A stretch of 64,000 bases of DNA from Pseudoalteromonas aliena SW19 (lineage in GTDB: Bacteria; Pseudomonadota; Gammaproteobacteria; Enterobacterales; Alteromonadaceae), in the NCBI RefSeq assembly GCF_014905615.1, contig NZ_AQGU01000029.1, forward strand, positions 248,001 through 312,000, written 5' to 3'. Positions 45,750 through 55,361 of the stretch are shown piece by piece; the first letter of the stretch is position 1, and each line of letters begins with the position of its first letter. The notes under the pieces were generated by a model that saw nothing but the letters and a program-made list of their open reading frames with translations, was not told the DNA's origin and did not search any database. The position numbers were made by a program, and so were the translations under genes.

Positions 45750-48700
45750 TGCAAAATAATACAGTTGTTTTACAAGGAACGAGTTACCCTATTTGCCTAG
45801 TTGCTGGTAAAGGTAGTACGCCGTCTGGTTATGCCCCTGCCGTGGCAAATACTCCTGAAAGCGCAAGCAAGCAAATTGCCCAAGTTGGCAGTACATTAAC
45901 AAGCGATGCCACTAAGCGCCTCGATGTCATTAATTTACTCAATAGTGCGGGTGTGGGGTGCTCCCGCAGTGCAACTGCACGCGAAACAGCGAGCGCACTC
46001 ACCCAAGCCCTTATTTCAGGCGCTGTGACGTGTTACCACCAAAAAGCCAAGTCGGCTATTCAGGTAAGCGATAACACAAACAGCGGCTCAGCGGGTAAAA
46101 AATCAACGAAAAAGAGCGCGTCTCCTGCATCTGGTAAAAGCGCCGCACAAGCGCCTAAATCTAACTCAGGCAGTGCCAGTAATGCGACCGCAAGTGAAAC
46201 CCCTATTACTGAGCAAGCATGCCGCTCAGACCCAGTTTCAATGCTATCGGGTGAAGAAATACTGCCGCTTATTGATTTTACTTTAGCAGGCAGCCGCCAA
46301 TTAATATGGCGACGTTTGTACCGTTCATCCCATGCCGATGTGTACAGTGTGATGGGCAATGGTTGGCGACACGACTTTATGGTGCGCTTAACTGAGCATT
46401 ACCAGCCGCCACCCAAAGTAGGGCCCAAACAAAAAGGCACGTATTGGTTAGAATACCAAGACGAGCATGGCGCTAAACACCGCTTTGAAAAAGTAAAGCC
46501 TGGGCAATCGAGCTATCAGTTAAGCAGTAATCTGGCACTGCATTATCAAACCAATGGCAAGCACGTGCTCGTGACGCCTGACGACCAACACTTGACCTTT
46601 AAAGCCGGTGAAAATTCATGGTTGCTTGAAAAAATAATCAATGAGAAAGGTCAACGTATTGGTTTTTATTACGATGCAAAAGAGCGCATAAATCGTATAG
46701 AAGTCAACAAAGTACGTGGTTGTATTATTAGTTACAACCAACAGGGTTTACTGAGTAAAATTGCAGCGTATCAGAGCGATAAAAATAATAAACAGCAGCT
46801 TATATACCCCGTACTTGCAACCTATGAATACGATGAAAACAACAACCTTGTTCAAGCCACTAATCAGCAAAACGAGACTGAACGCTACGCCTACAACGCC
46901 GCTAATTTATTAACTAAGCGAACCCGAGCCAGCGGTTTTAGCCATCACTTTGAGTGGGATAGCTATTCACCGAGTGCTAAATGTATAAAGCAATGGGGCG
47001 ATAACAACACCTATACCTATCAGTTTGAATACAACCTTGAGCGCGGCGAAACAACCTGTATAGATTCACGGGGCCATAAAGAGCACTTTGTACACAACGC
47101 GCAAGGTAAATTGGTAAAACACACCGACCCCAATGGTCATGTGTGGCAATACGCGTATAACGCACAGGGCCAAAAAGTAACCGACGTTAAACCCGATAAC
47201 AGCATAACGCGTTACAGCTATACGCCTTATGGGCAATTAGCCTCCATCACGCAGTCTGATGGCAACCAAACTCAATTTGCGTATAACCAACTCGGGCAAC
47301 GGGTATTAACCACCTTGCCAGATGGGCAAACCATTACGCGCAAATACAGCGTAGCGGGTTTACTGCAAAGCGAAACCTTTGCCGATGGCCGCACCACGTT
47401 GTACAGCTACGATAAGCTTGGCCAGTTAACACAGCATATTAATAAAAACGGCCAAATCACCCAATTTGTATGGAACGAGCAAGGTGAGCTATTAGCCAAG
47501 CACCATAACGACGAGCTAATACGTTACAGCTACGATAATTTAGGGCGTGTAAACGCCACCATCAATAACGCAGGGCTGCTGACTCAATACAAATACAACG
47601 CGCATGGGCAGCTTGCGCAAACCACCGCCTTTGACGAAAACGAGCCTGAACATAAACAGCATCAACATTTTAGTTACGACGAAGCAGGGCGGCTAATAAG
47701 CTCACAAAACAGCAATGGCGACACCACCGAGCAACACTTTGAAGGGCTAAGCCAGCCACATTGTGTGATTCAGCCCGATGGTAGCGCACTGCATTTAACC
47801 TATGACAAAGAGCGTAACTTAACCGCCATTGAGCGAAGCGACGGTCACGTATACCGCATAAGTTACGATGCTAACGAAAACCCAACACAAGTCACTGGGT
47901 TTGATGGCACGCTACAGCAATATAAATACGATGCCTGTAACCGCTTAGCCTCGGTAACACAAAGCGATAAACGCCACGTAAAAATAGAGCGCGACAGCCT
48001 AGGCCGCGTAACCGCACAACATGCAAGCTTGGCAACCGACTCACATATCGTTAATAACGCCAATTATTACGGCTATAACCTGCAAGGTAAAATTACCCGT
48101 GCCCACAACGCACAATCAACCTTAAAGCAGCAGTTTGATAAAGGCGGGCGGTTACTGCATGCCGAGCAAGTACATAACCAGCAACAAGCGCATACCCTAA
48201 AGTACAGCTACGACGACTACGGCAGGCGCCAAACACTGACGCTGCCAGACTCAAGCACGCTTAACTACAGCTACAATAAGTTTGGTCAGCTAAGTGCTAT
48301 TCACTTACAGCAAGCCAACAGCAAAACGAATGATTCAGCTAGCGCAGCAAAGCCGCTCGCAACCTTAAGTTACGACAGCCAAGGCAATATTCAAACGCAA
48401 AAGTTTGGCAACAGCATAACCCTTACTCAAGAGTTTGATGTATTCAACCGCTTAACACAGCAACAGCTTACACACCCAGCACAAGCACTATTCGATATCT
48501 GTACGTACAATTACGACAGCATTAATCAGTTGATTGCCCGTAAAAACGAAGGTGTAAGCAGCCACAATATCAATTTTGAATACAACAGCTTGGGGCAGTT
48601 AATACAACAAACTTTAGCAGGCGAGCAGAACAATAAAATCACCCAATACCAGTGGGATAGCTTTGGCAACCCGCAAAGCCAAACAGTGCAAGCAAGCAAA

Positions 48701-50332
48701 AGCGATACAGACACTAGCGATACAGATAATAGTAATACAGTAAGTCGCGAGCAGAGTACAAAGTATAATGCTGCCAATAATGAGAATACAGCTAGCTCTT
48801 CTATTGATTTAACACGCGCCACCCATAGCGAATACAGCGATTTAGCATCAAATAATTTAGCCCCTAGTAATAATGCCGACTCAGTAGTAAACAATGAGTG
48901 CACTAACAACACCACAATAAACAGTGCCACCGACGCAGACCGCCTAACTCACTTTGGCGACAGCGACTTTTACTACGACGAGTTCGGTAACCAAATACGC
49001 GAAACCGGCAAAGGCATTAAAACCCGCCGTGAATATAACGCGTTTAACCAATTAAGCTGTTTTAACAACAACGGCACGCTTACTCAATACGACTACGACC
49101 CACTCGGGCGTCGTATTGCCAAGCACACCGAACACGGTAAAATTGACTACATTTGGGATAACGACCAGTTAATCGGTGAATGCCAACACGGTGAATATAC
49201 TTGGTATATTAATCTACCGAATCAATTTCACCCAGTCGCGCTAATTAAAAAAGGCGAGGTGTATTATTACCACCTAGACCAACTGAATACCCCACGTTTT
49301 GTGACAAACAACAAAGCAGAAGTTGTATGGGAAAATCAAGCCGATGTGTATGGCTACGAAGAGTTAAAAGCAGAATCAAATAAAGAAGACTCTTTCACTC
49401 AACCAATCCGTTTTCAAGGGCAGTATTTAGATGAGGAGAGCGGGCTACATTACAACCGCTACCGCTACTACAGCCCCAAACAACAGCGCTTTATAAACCA
49501 AGATCCGATTGGACTAGTGGGTGGAATAAACCATTACCAATATGCGCCAAATCCGGTTAATTGGGTGGATCCGTTTGGGTTGAGTTGTAAGGAAACAAAA
49601 CCGATTGAAGTGCCTGCTTATGATCACACTGATCCAATGGCAGATGCGATAACGCCGATTAGCATTACTCCTGTAGAATGGCTGGTTGAAGGATTAGCTG
49701 ATGCTGCTGAATCAATAATGCAAATGGTAGATACGGGTCCAACGGCAGCAGGCGCAGCAGCTGTTGCCATTGCTTTAGTACCAGGGAAAGTCGCAGATAA
49801 AGCGCTAGAGCCAATTGTTAAAAAGCTGGATGATGTCATAAAGCTAGATCCAGGTAAAAAAGGTGGTTGGAATAAAGCCCTTAATGGTAAGTTAGAACCA
49901 AATACTAAGTATGAAGTTGGTAATTACACATACGCGACTGATGAACTTGGACGAGTAAACTCAGTAAGTGGTAAACTGGATTTATCAAAAGCAGATAGAA
50001 ATACGTACCAACAAGCTAAGGCGGGTAAGCTAGATGGTATTAAAGATGGACTAGATAAAGATGAAGGTGGTCATTTAATAGCCTCTATTTTTGACGGACC
50101 AGGCGAACAGATAAATTATGCAGCTATGGATGGCAACCTCAATAAAGGTGCTTGGAAGAGCATGGAAAATAAATGGGCAAAGGCTTTAAAAGAAGAGCCG
50201 CCCAAGAGTGTTGAGGTTGATATTCAAGCTGTGTATGAAGGAGAATCTAAGCGCCCAAGTAAATTTGTTGTTCGCTATAAAGTAGATGGAAAGCCATCTA
50301 AGCGTATTTTTAAAAATAAATCAGGAGGTTAG
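45749..50332 (+). CDS. rhs: Rhs polymorphic toxin with nuclease tail
   Basis: A 1527-residue effector. The N-terminal ~157 residues are an uncharacterised part plus a Ser/Ala/Lys-rich linker, without PAAR. A DUF6531-like region starts about 158 and is followed by many YD repeats forming the Rhs shell; a Ser/Thr/Asn/Asp-rich insert lies about 985-1070. The core closes with D1252-P-I-G-L and D1274-P-F-G-L. The variable tail (about 1279-1527) ends in a DNA/RNA non-specific endonuclease domain with Y-A-T-D-E-L-G-R-V and the catalytic D1438-E-G-G-H1442-L-I, then R-P-S-K-F. It should be delivered by VgrG/PAAR to degrade nucleic acids. Confidence 0.93.
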   Translation: MQNNTVVLQGTSYPICLVAGKGSTPSGYAPAVANTPESASKQIAQVGSTLTSDATKRLDVINLLNSAGVGCSRSATARETASALTQALISGAVTCYHQKAKSAIQVSDNTNSGSAGKKSTKKSASPASGKSAAQAPKSNSGSASNATASETPITEQACRSDPVSMLSGEEILPLIDFTLAGSRQLIWRRLYRSSHADVYSVMGNGWRHDFMVRLTEHYQPPPKVGPKQKGTYWLEYQDEHGAKHRFEKVKPGQSSYQLSSNLALHYQTNGKHVLVTPDDQHLTFKAGENSWLLEKIINEKGQRIGFYYDAKERINRIEVNKVRGCIISYNQQGLLSKIAAYQSDKNNKQQLIYPVLATYEYDENNNLVQATNQQNETERYAYNAANLLTKRTRASGFSHHFEWDSYSPSAKCIKQWGDNNTYTYQFEYNLERGETTCIDSRGHKEHFVHNAQGKLVKHTDPNGHVWQYAYNAQGQKVTDVKPDNSITRYSYTPYGQLASITQSDGNQTQFAYNQLGQRVLTTLPDGQTITRKYSVAGLLQSETFADGRTTLYSYDKLGQLTQHINKNGQITQFVWNEQGELLAKHHNDELIRYSYDNLGRVNATINNAGLLTQYKYNAHGQLAQTTAFDENEPEHKQHQHFSYDEAGRLISSQNSNGDTTEQHFEGLSQPHCVIQPDGSALHLTYDKERNLTAIERSDGHVYRISYDANENPTQVTGFDGTLQQYKYDACNRLASVTQSDKRHVKIERDSLGRVTAQHASLATDSHIVNNANYYGYNLQGKITRAHNAQSTLKQQFDKGGRLLHAEQVHNQQQAHTLKYSYDDYGRRQTLTLPDSSTLNYSYNKFGQLSAIHLQQANSKTNDSASAAKPLATLSYDSQGNIQTQKFGNSITLTQEFDVFNRLTQQQLTHPAQALFDICTYNYDSINQLIARKNEGVSSHNINFEYNSLGQLIQQTLAGEQNNKITQYQWDSFGNPQSQTVQASKSDTDTSDTDNSNTVSREQSTKYNAANNENTASSSIDLTRATHSEYSDLASNNLAPSNNADSVVNNECTNNTTINSATDADRLTHFGDSDFYYDEFGNQIRETGKGIKTRREYNAFNQLSCFNNNGTLTQYDYDPLGRRIAKHTEHGKIDYIWDNDQLIGECQHGEYTWYINLPNQFHPVALIKKGEVYYYHLDQLNTPRFVTNNKAEVVWENQADVYGYEELKAESNKEDSFTQPIRFQGQYLDEESGLHYNRYRYYSPKQQRFINQDPIGLVGGINHYQYAPNPVNWVDPFGLSCKETKPIEVPAYDHTDPMADAITPISITPVEWLVEGLADAAESIMQMVDTGPTAAGAAAVAIALVPGKVADKALEPIVKKLDDVIKLDPGKKGGWNKALNGKLEPNTKYEVGNYTYATDELGRVNSVSGKLDLSKADRNTYQQAKAGKLDGIKDGLDKDEGGHLIASIFDGPGEQINYAAMDGNLNKGAWKSMENKWAKALKEEPPKSVEVDIQAVYEGESKRPSKFVVRYKVDGKPSKRIFKNKSGG

Positions 50333-50333
50333 A

Positions 50334-50672
50334 ATGAAAAATAGAGAAATACAAGAAATCTATTTGTCTATAGCTGATGGCATCGTCAATAGCATAAAGA
50401 ATGACTGGGAAACTGCATCTATCGAAATAGAGTGGTTTGGAGATGCTGGCGATTTTTCTGGAAATTATAAAGTTGGAACCTCAGTTAGTTACTTCGAGGT
50501 TGATGATAGTATTTTCGATGATGTAGAAGAACTACATGAAATAACTACTGAAAATGATTCGAATAAGTGGAACCGTGCTGTATTTAATTTGAAGCCAACT
50601 GGTGAATTCAATATCGATTTTTCTTGGGATCAAGAATTGGCAGATGAAATTGAACAACTGAATAATGAATGA
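50334..50672 (+). CDS. YezG-like immunity protein for the Rhs nuclease
   Basis: A 112-residue acidic protein starting one base after the rhs stop, with AGGAGG (50324-50329) just ahead of the ATG; a longer in-frame start inside rhs is rejected. The N-terminus (E-I-Q-E-I-Y-L-S-I-A-D-G-I-V-N-S-I) and the F-D-D-V-E-E-L and W-N-R-A-V-F-N-L-K-P-T-G blocks follow the YezG/DUF600 immunity family, which binds such nuclease toxins. Its job is to block self-intoxication. Confidence 0.8.
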   Translation: MKNREIQEIYLSIADGIVNSIKNDWETASIEIEWFGDAGDFSGNYKVGTSVSYFEVDDSIFDDVEELHEITTENDSNKWNRAVFNLKPTGEFNIDFSWDQELADEIEQLNNE

Positions 50673-50807
50673 GTCTAGTAAAAAATTACTATGAAAGTTC
50701 TCTAAATTTTTTAAATGTCAGCGAATTTTTTCTGCAAGAAGTTAGAAACTCGCTTTTTCATAATTATCAATATCATTTAAATTTGATCTTTAAAAATATG
50801 GATGTTT

Positions 50808-50838
50808 AAAGACTTAAGCAATTTTGCTTAAGTCTTTT
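50808..50838 (+). terminator. Terminator of the rhs-immunity unit
   Basis: Arms AAAGACTTAAGCA and TGCTTAAGTCTTT with loop ATTT, ending in a short T run. Confidence 0.85.
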
Positions 50839-50848
50839 ATGGCTATGC

Positions 50849-50896
50849 AGTCAAGGTAATATTAAAACACAGCATTTTGGTAATTATGTAACTGAT
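50849..50896 (+). pseudogene. Relic of an rhs core
   Basis: Thirteen codons read S-Q-G-N-I-K-T-Q-H-F-G-N-Y, matching S-Q-G-N-I-Q-T-Q-K-F-G-N-S of the intact rhs core encoded near 48370-48420; the DNA is similar too. The frame is broken at both ends. It is what remains of another rhs gene, cut by the adjoining transposase remnant. Confidence 0.65.
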
Positions 50897-50897
50897 G

Positions 50898-51629
50898 TTA
50901 CGCAGTTGAGGGCTGCATCAGTTGCCAGGCCCTAAGCGCTTCTTTTTGAGCTTTGATATAAAGCTTCGTTTTCAATCCAAATGTGGTTAAGCTTTTTTTA
51001 ATACTTAACCCCTCCAACTTTGCCGTTGCAAGCAGTGACATAAAAATGTGATTGCTCTGTGTTTTGACTTTTTTCGCTGGTGATTTTGCAAGTCCTGTAT
51101 TCGATTTTATATTTTTGTGAAAAACTTCTACTTTCCATCGTTTTTGATAGATTGTTTCCATTGACTCTTTATCCTGTTCAATATCATTGCTGATCAAATA
51201 TAATATCCCTTCACTGCCATCTTTGTTTTTAAAAATTTGTCGATGTAAAATAATGGGAATATCCATTCCTTTTACCCAACCACAAATTGGGGAGTCTGAC
51301 CAATCTAATGAATCAATACGCACAAAGCGTCCTTGTAATTTATCTTCTTTGCTAAGTGCTATTAAGCGATTACTTTTTAAGGCGAGTAAAAAATATTTTT
51401 TCATCTTCTCATGGATAAACTTCATATTTCCAATAGACGAAAACCAGCTGTCAGCTAATACATAGCGCCACTTTAGCTGATTTTTCTTACATGCTTTGAG
51501 TATCGAAATTAAATCTTCATTTTTAGTTGTTTCACTTTTCCTTTTTATTTTTTTCGTAGCAATATCAGAATATTTAATTGGCTTTGTTATGAGTTTAAAG
51601 GCAACTGGGATACTTGCATAAATAAACTA
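50898..51629 (-). pseudogene. Truncated DDE transposase (IS4/IS701-like)
   Basis: The open frame continues upstream of the ATG at 51425 to a stop at 51627-51629, giving about 243 residues of the C-terminal part of a DDE transposase. It contains the second catalytic Asp (V-L-A-D-S-W-F-S-S) and the Glu region (Y-Q-K-R-W-K-V-E-V-F-H-K-N-I-K). The N-terminal part with the first Asp is missing, cut off exactly where the REP-associated transposase flank begins. It is inactive on its own. Confidence 0.85.
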
Positions 51630-51645
51630 GACACCCACCCTAATT
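51629..51645 (+). repeat. REP-like end in front of the tyrosine transposase
   Basis: The motif GACACCCACCCTAATTT lies 62 bases before the transposase gene. GACACCCATCCTAATT recurs at 61834-61849, and related TTAGGATG palindromes occur at 4510 and 62158, suggesting that they belong to the same mobilised repeat family. Confidence 0.6.
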
Positions 51646-51706
51646 TTTGCAGTATGGCGAACTAAGTACTAGGCTTTCATCAGTGTGAAAACAAGCAGGG
51701 GGTCTT

Positions 51707-52681
51707 ATGGCAATCGCAAGAAAGCGTCAAGTAAGTTTGGTTGATACAAAGTATTACCACTGTATCTCGCGTTGTGTTCGGCGTGCATTTTTATGCGGTG
51801 AAGACCATTTTACGGGTCAATCTTACGAGCACCGCAGAGGGTGGGTTGAAGACAAACTGCTTGAGTTAGCTAAGATATTTTGTATTGACGTCTGTGCTTA
51901 TGCTGTTATGAGTAACCACACGCATTTAGTCCTGTATGTTGATGATAAAAAAGCGAATAGGCTAAATGATAAAGCGATTGTTATTCGCTGGCACAAGCTG
52001 TGCAAAGGCACATTGTTAACGCAAAAGTACATACAGGGTGAAAGGCTAAGTAAAGTTGAGCTTATCTTTTTTAATCAAACAGTAATGGAATATCGAGAGC
52101 GCTTATCAAGTATTAGTTGGTTTATGCGATTATTAAATGAAAGCATAGCCCGCAGAGCAAATAAAGAAGATAACTGCACTGGCAGGTTTTGGGAGGGACG
52201 ATTTAGTTCACAAGCATTATTGGATGAAGCTGCATTGGCGGCCTGCATGGCGTATGTAGATTTAAACCCCATTAGGGCCAAAATGGCTTACACCCCAGAA
52301 GAATCTGACCATACCAGCGCTCAACTACGCTTAACATGCGCAAAAGAAGGCAAGCAACCGAAAAAATTGCTCCGCTTTGCAGGCATGCCACGTCAAATCA
52401 TGCCAAAAGGGCTACCGTTTGAGCTTAAATCGTACCTTGAACTTGTTGAGTTAACAGGGCGTTGTATACGAGAAGACAAACGAGGGTATATTGAAAGTAC
52501 ACACTTACCCTTACTCGAAAGAGTCAATATTTCCTCTGAAAACTGGTTAAAACTCACCACACAATTTACACGCGTATTTCACGGCGCAGTAGGCAGGCCG
52601 ACCTCACAAGCAAGTTATTGTGAAAACTTAAGCAGAAAACGGCGAGCTAATATAAGTAATTGTGAAAAGCTATTAGCATAA
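51707..52681 (+). CDS. REP-associated tyrosine transposase (Y1/IS200-like)
   Basis: A 324-residue HUH-type transposase. The metal-binding motif H-T-H appears in S-N-H-T-H-L-V-L and the catalytic Tyr in A-Y-V-D-L-N-P-I-R-A; F-W-E-G-R-F-S-S is the usual linking motif. The family cuts single-stranded REP-like hairpins. GGGGG precedes the ATG. It lies between the truncated DDE transposase and the IS30 element. Confidence 0.92.
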   Translation: MAIARKRQVSLVDTKYYHCISRCVRRAFLCGEDHFTGQSYEHRRGWVEDKLLELAKIFCIDVCAYAVMSNHTHLVLYVDDKKANRLNDKAIVIRWHKLCKGTLLTQKYIQGERLSKVELIFFNQTVMEYRERLSSISWFMRLLNESIARRANKEDNCTGRFWEGRFSSQALLDEAALAACMAYVDLNPIRAKMAYTPEESDHTSAQLRLTCAKEGKQPKKLLRFAGMPRQIMPKGLPFELKSYLELVELTGRCIREDKRGYIESTHLPLLERVNISSENWLKLTTQFTRVFHGAVGRPTSQASYCENLSRKRRANISNCEKLLA

Positions 52682-52908
52682 ACCTTAAATTACTCAGTAG
52701 AAAAGTTAAAACTGCATCATGCAGTCATTTTCATGCGTGTAATTTAGGTTTAAGAGTGATGATTGCAGATTTACTGGATGAAATAAAAGTAACGTAGTCG
52801 TAAAACATTAATTATTGACCTAAAAAAGTAAATCTAGGCACAGCTTTACCACTCTAAATTAGAGTGGCTGTCTGGTTTAGTTGGTTTGTAAGCCCGAATT
52901 CAGGTTCC
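52682..52908. other. Non-coding stretch between two transposase genes
   Basis: About 230 bases with no coding frame. It includes a perfect dyad CCACTCTAA-a-TTAGAGTGG at 52849-52867, which may be a REP-type hairpin or terminator. Confidence 0.5.
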
Positions 52909-53931
52909 AAGTGCACCAAACCTTAAACCACTAATTAATAAAGACTTCTTCAGCTGTCTGATAATTTAGTATTTTCCTTGGGCGAGTATTAATTTTCATT
53001 ACAACCTCTTGGAGTTGTTCATTAGTTATAGTTGAGAAATCAGTTTTCTTTGGGAAATAACGCCTGATCAGACCGTTTGTATGTTCATTTGTTCCTCGTT
53101 GCCACGAACAATAAGGATCAGCAAAGTAAATAATAAAATCTAGTTCTTCTTCCAAGGCTTTAAATTTCGAAAATTCTTTTCCATTATCCAAGGTCAGAGT
53201 TAACTGTTTATGCTCTGGAATCTCTTTAAACATCTCTACTGTAGCCGTATTGAATGACTCAGCTTGCTTAGTCTCTATTTTTTGCGCGATTAAATATCGA
53301 GAGCTACGGTCAACATGGGTTACAAAAAAACCAGAGCCCTTTTTGCCTTCAATTAAATCACCTTCCCAGTCACCTATTCGGCTTCTGTCTTCGACTATTT
53401 TTGGTCGTTCGCTAATACTTACTCTATTCTTAATTTGCCCACGTAAATCGCCATATTTACGTTGTTTACGTCTTTTTTTATGCCTCTTCGCTAAGTCTTT
53501 GTATAGCTCTCCACCTGCTTTAAAATCCTTAATCACCCATTGATAGATTGTTTCATGGCTGACATGCATTAATTCATCTGACGGGTTATCCTTCTTAAGC
53601 CGACCTGCTATAGCATCTGGAGACCATCCCATTACTATCTTACTCAGCACAAGCTCGTACAGTGCCTTATTGTTTCTTTTTCTTGCATGCCTAGCGACCT
53701 TCCTTCTTGCCATCGCTTTTTCGTGCGCTGCCTCATCGAAATAATCATAGTAGGGTGGCTTATTTCGCTTAACTTCACGCATGATAGTTGTATGGTGTCG
53801 ATTTAATAGTTTACCAATGGATCGGCAGCTTTCGCCACTGTTGAATCGATAGTAGATAGCTTTTCGTTCGAAACTGTTAAGATGTTCGTAAGGCATTCTG
53901 AATTCCCTCGATAATGAGTTTGGTCGCACTT
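52909..53931. mobile_element. IS30-family insertion sequence
   Basis: About 1.02 kb with one transposase gene. Ends show imperfect inverted repeats: AAGTGCACCAAACC at the left and, on the complement of the right end, AAGTGCGACCAAACT. The exact borders and target duplication are not certain by eye. Confidence 0.75.
52931..53896 (-). CDS. IS30-family transposase
   Basis: A 321-residue DDE transposase. It has the IS30 N-terminal HTH (E-R-K-A-I-Y-Y-R-F-N-S-G-E-S and I-G-K-L-L-N-R-H-H-T-T-I-M-R-E), D in G-D-W-E-G-D-L-I-E-G, D in L-T-L-D-N-G-K-E-F and E in G-T-N-E-H-T-N-G-L-I-R. All catalytic residues are present, so it may be active. The ATG at 53896 with GAGGGAA upstream is chosen over an earlier in-frame start. 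Confidence 0.95.
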   Translation of the reverse strand: MPYEHLNSFERKAIYYRFNSGESCRSIGKLLNRHHTTIMREVKRNKPPYYDYFDEAAHEKAMARRKVARHARKRNNKALYELVLSKIVMGWSPDAIAGRLKKDNPSDELMHVSHETIYQWVIKDFKAGGELYKDLAKRHKKRRKQRKYGDLRGQIKNRVSISERPKIVEDRSRIGDWEGDLIEGKKGSGFFVTHVDRSSRYLIAQKIETKQAESFNTATVEMFKEIPEHKQLTLTLDNGKEFSKFKALEEELDFIIYFADPYCSWQRGTNEHTNGLIRRYFPKKTDFSTITNEQLQEVVMKINTRPRKILNYQTAEEVFIN

Positions 53932-53999
53932 ACTACATTAGCAAATACTTCAGAATGTCATATTTATTGGTGGGTTATGGTCAATGGTGCACTTGCATA

Positions 54000-54551
54000 A
54001 TGAATTCGGGAAGTAGGCACAATCGCGAGTTACCACCAAAAACACGTGAAGACTGGGGTAAATCAAACGAAACCGCTAAGAAAAATAGAGAGCTCGGACA
54101 ACAAAATGAAAAAGCAGCTCGTGAAGCGTTATCAAAGCATAAAGGAGAGTCGCTAGTTGATAATAACAATGCAGTAGCTAGTGGCGGCAAAGTACAACAA
54201 CGCAGTGGTAACTCTTTAGATTATAAAACTCGCCCAGATAGTTTGGGCGATACCATTGTGCACGAACACAAACATTTTACGGCTGAAAACAGTAACCCGG
54301 TTGTTTATAATACAAAACAGTTAGAAGAACAACGTGATGCATTCCCTGACAAAGATCATGTACTGACAATATCGTCAGATTTACCTATAAGAAATGCAGA
54401 CCCTTTAAATGAATACGAAACATGTGGTCAACCGCCTTGTCGACCGTCGTTAGGAATTAATAGAAAGAGCGAAGTGTTGTATTTTGATAATGATAAGAAC
54501 ACTATTACTCATGAATGGGATACAGAGGTAGAGTGTTGGTATCCAATATAA
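54000..54551 (+). CDS. Orphan Rhs/polymorphic-toxin tail (possible restriction-endonuclease-fold toxin)
   Basis: About 183 residues directly after the IS30 right end. It opens with a charged linker (W-G-K-S-N-E-T-A-K-K-N-R-E-L-G-Q-Q-N-E-K-A-A-R) typical of toxin-domain starts in Rhs proteins. Then come L-D-Y-K-T-R-P-D, V-H-E-H-K-H-F and Y-N-T-K-Q-L-E-E-Q, which together fit the D...E-x-K...Q-L pattern of PD-(D/E)XK nucleases. No ribosome binding site or core is attached; the ATG at 53955 or 54000 is arbitrary. It is probably a displaced toxin tip, followed by its immunity gene. Confidence 0.55.
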   Translation: MNSGSRHNRELPPKTREDWGKSNETAKKNRELGQQNEKAAREALSKHKGESLVDNNNAVASGGKVQQRSGNSLDYKTRPDSLGDTIVHEHKHFTAENSNPVVYNTKQLEEQRDAFPDKDHVLTISSDLPIRNADPLNEYETCGQPPCRPSLGINRKSEVLYFDNDKNTITHEWDTEVECWYPI

Positions 54552-54566
54552 TTATTAGGAGATATT

Positions 54567-55361
54567 GTGGATTTTAAACCGTTTAAAGTTCAAGTTGAAA
54601 TGTTGGGCACAAACCCGCTTAACGATGAAGCTTTATTTACCGAGCTATTAGATGTAATAGAAAGTTTTCCTGAGTTTGCGCCCCAATTTTGGAGCTTAGA
54701 AGAGCGTGGTAAGCTACCTTATAATCGTGATGATATTTTAAAAAAAATCAAAGCGGTAGAGCTTGGTAGTTATGCGCATATTTATTTAAAACGCAATAAA
54801 GCAGTAAAGTACTTTGGAAGTATTGATGTAGCACCAAGGCAAAACATTTTTTTTGAGTTTGATCCAAAACTGAACAGTAAGCATTATCCTGCTTTGTTCG
54901 AGTTTGCGGACCGATTAGTGCAAGTATTTAAGCCTGATGTTGCTTCGGTACATATTGACACACCTGTTTACCCTAGACCATTTGAGTCATCAGAGCACAA
55001 AAATTCAAGAATAGTGAGCAGTGCTGCTTCACTAGCACCCGTCGATTATTTTAAGGTCGGCCCCAAAGGGTTAGCAATGCGCACTTATTTAGGCCCGCAT
55101 TACGTGAAGCAGTTTGGCCAAGAGTTGTTACTGAGCACACCAAAAACGCAAACAGAGCTTCAATCTTGGGGCGGTATTCGCCTTGACTTATCAGAAGCGC
55201 CTTGGGAGCTAACAGAACAAGCGCTTATAGAGCATTGGCAAACAGCCATGGCATATCTACGCCCTGTTAAAGTTTTTGCTGATTTGGACGTTTATCAAAA
55301 TAGGAAATTCAAATATACAAAGGCAGAAAACTGCACTATTGGTGGGTTAAATTATGTCTAA
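54567..55361 (+). CDS. Putative immunity protein next to the orphan toxin tail
   Basis: A 264-residue soluble protein with a GTG start behind TAGGAGATATT. It is rich in aromatic residues and has a final block S-W-G-G-I-R-L-D-L-S-E-A-P-W, but I cannot assign a family with certainty; type VI immunity families of similar size exist. The position 15 bases behind the toxin tail and its overlap with the pentapeptide gene support an immunity role. Inference only. Confidence 0.5.
   Translation: MDFKPFKVQVEMLGTNPLNDEALFTELLDVIESFPEFAPQFWSLEERGKLPYNRDDILKKIKAVELGSYAHIYLKRNKAVKYFGSIDVAPRQNIFFEFDPKLNSKHYPALFEFADRLVQVFKPDVASVHIDTPVYPRPFESSEHKNSRIVSSAASLAPVDYFKVGPKGLAMRTYLGPHYVKQFGQELLLSTPKTQTELQSWGGIRLDLSEAPWELTEQALIEHWQTAMAYLRPVKVFADLDVYQNRKFKYTKAENCTIGGLNYV

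Noticed and set aside
46060..48930. Several long minus-strand frames within rhs
   Set aside because: They are shadows of the YD-repeat coding sequence and show no domains or ribosome sites.
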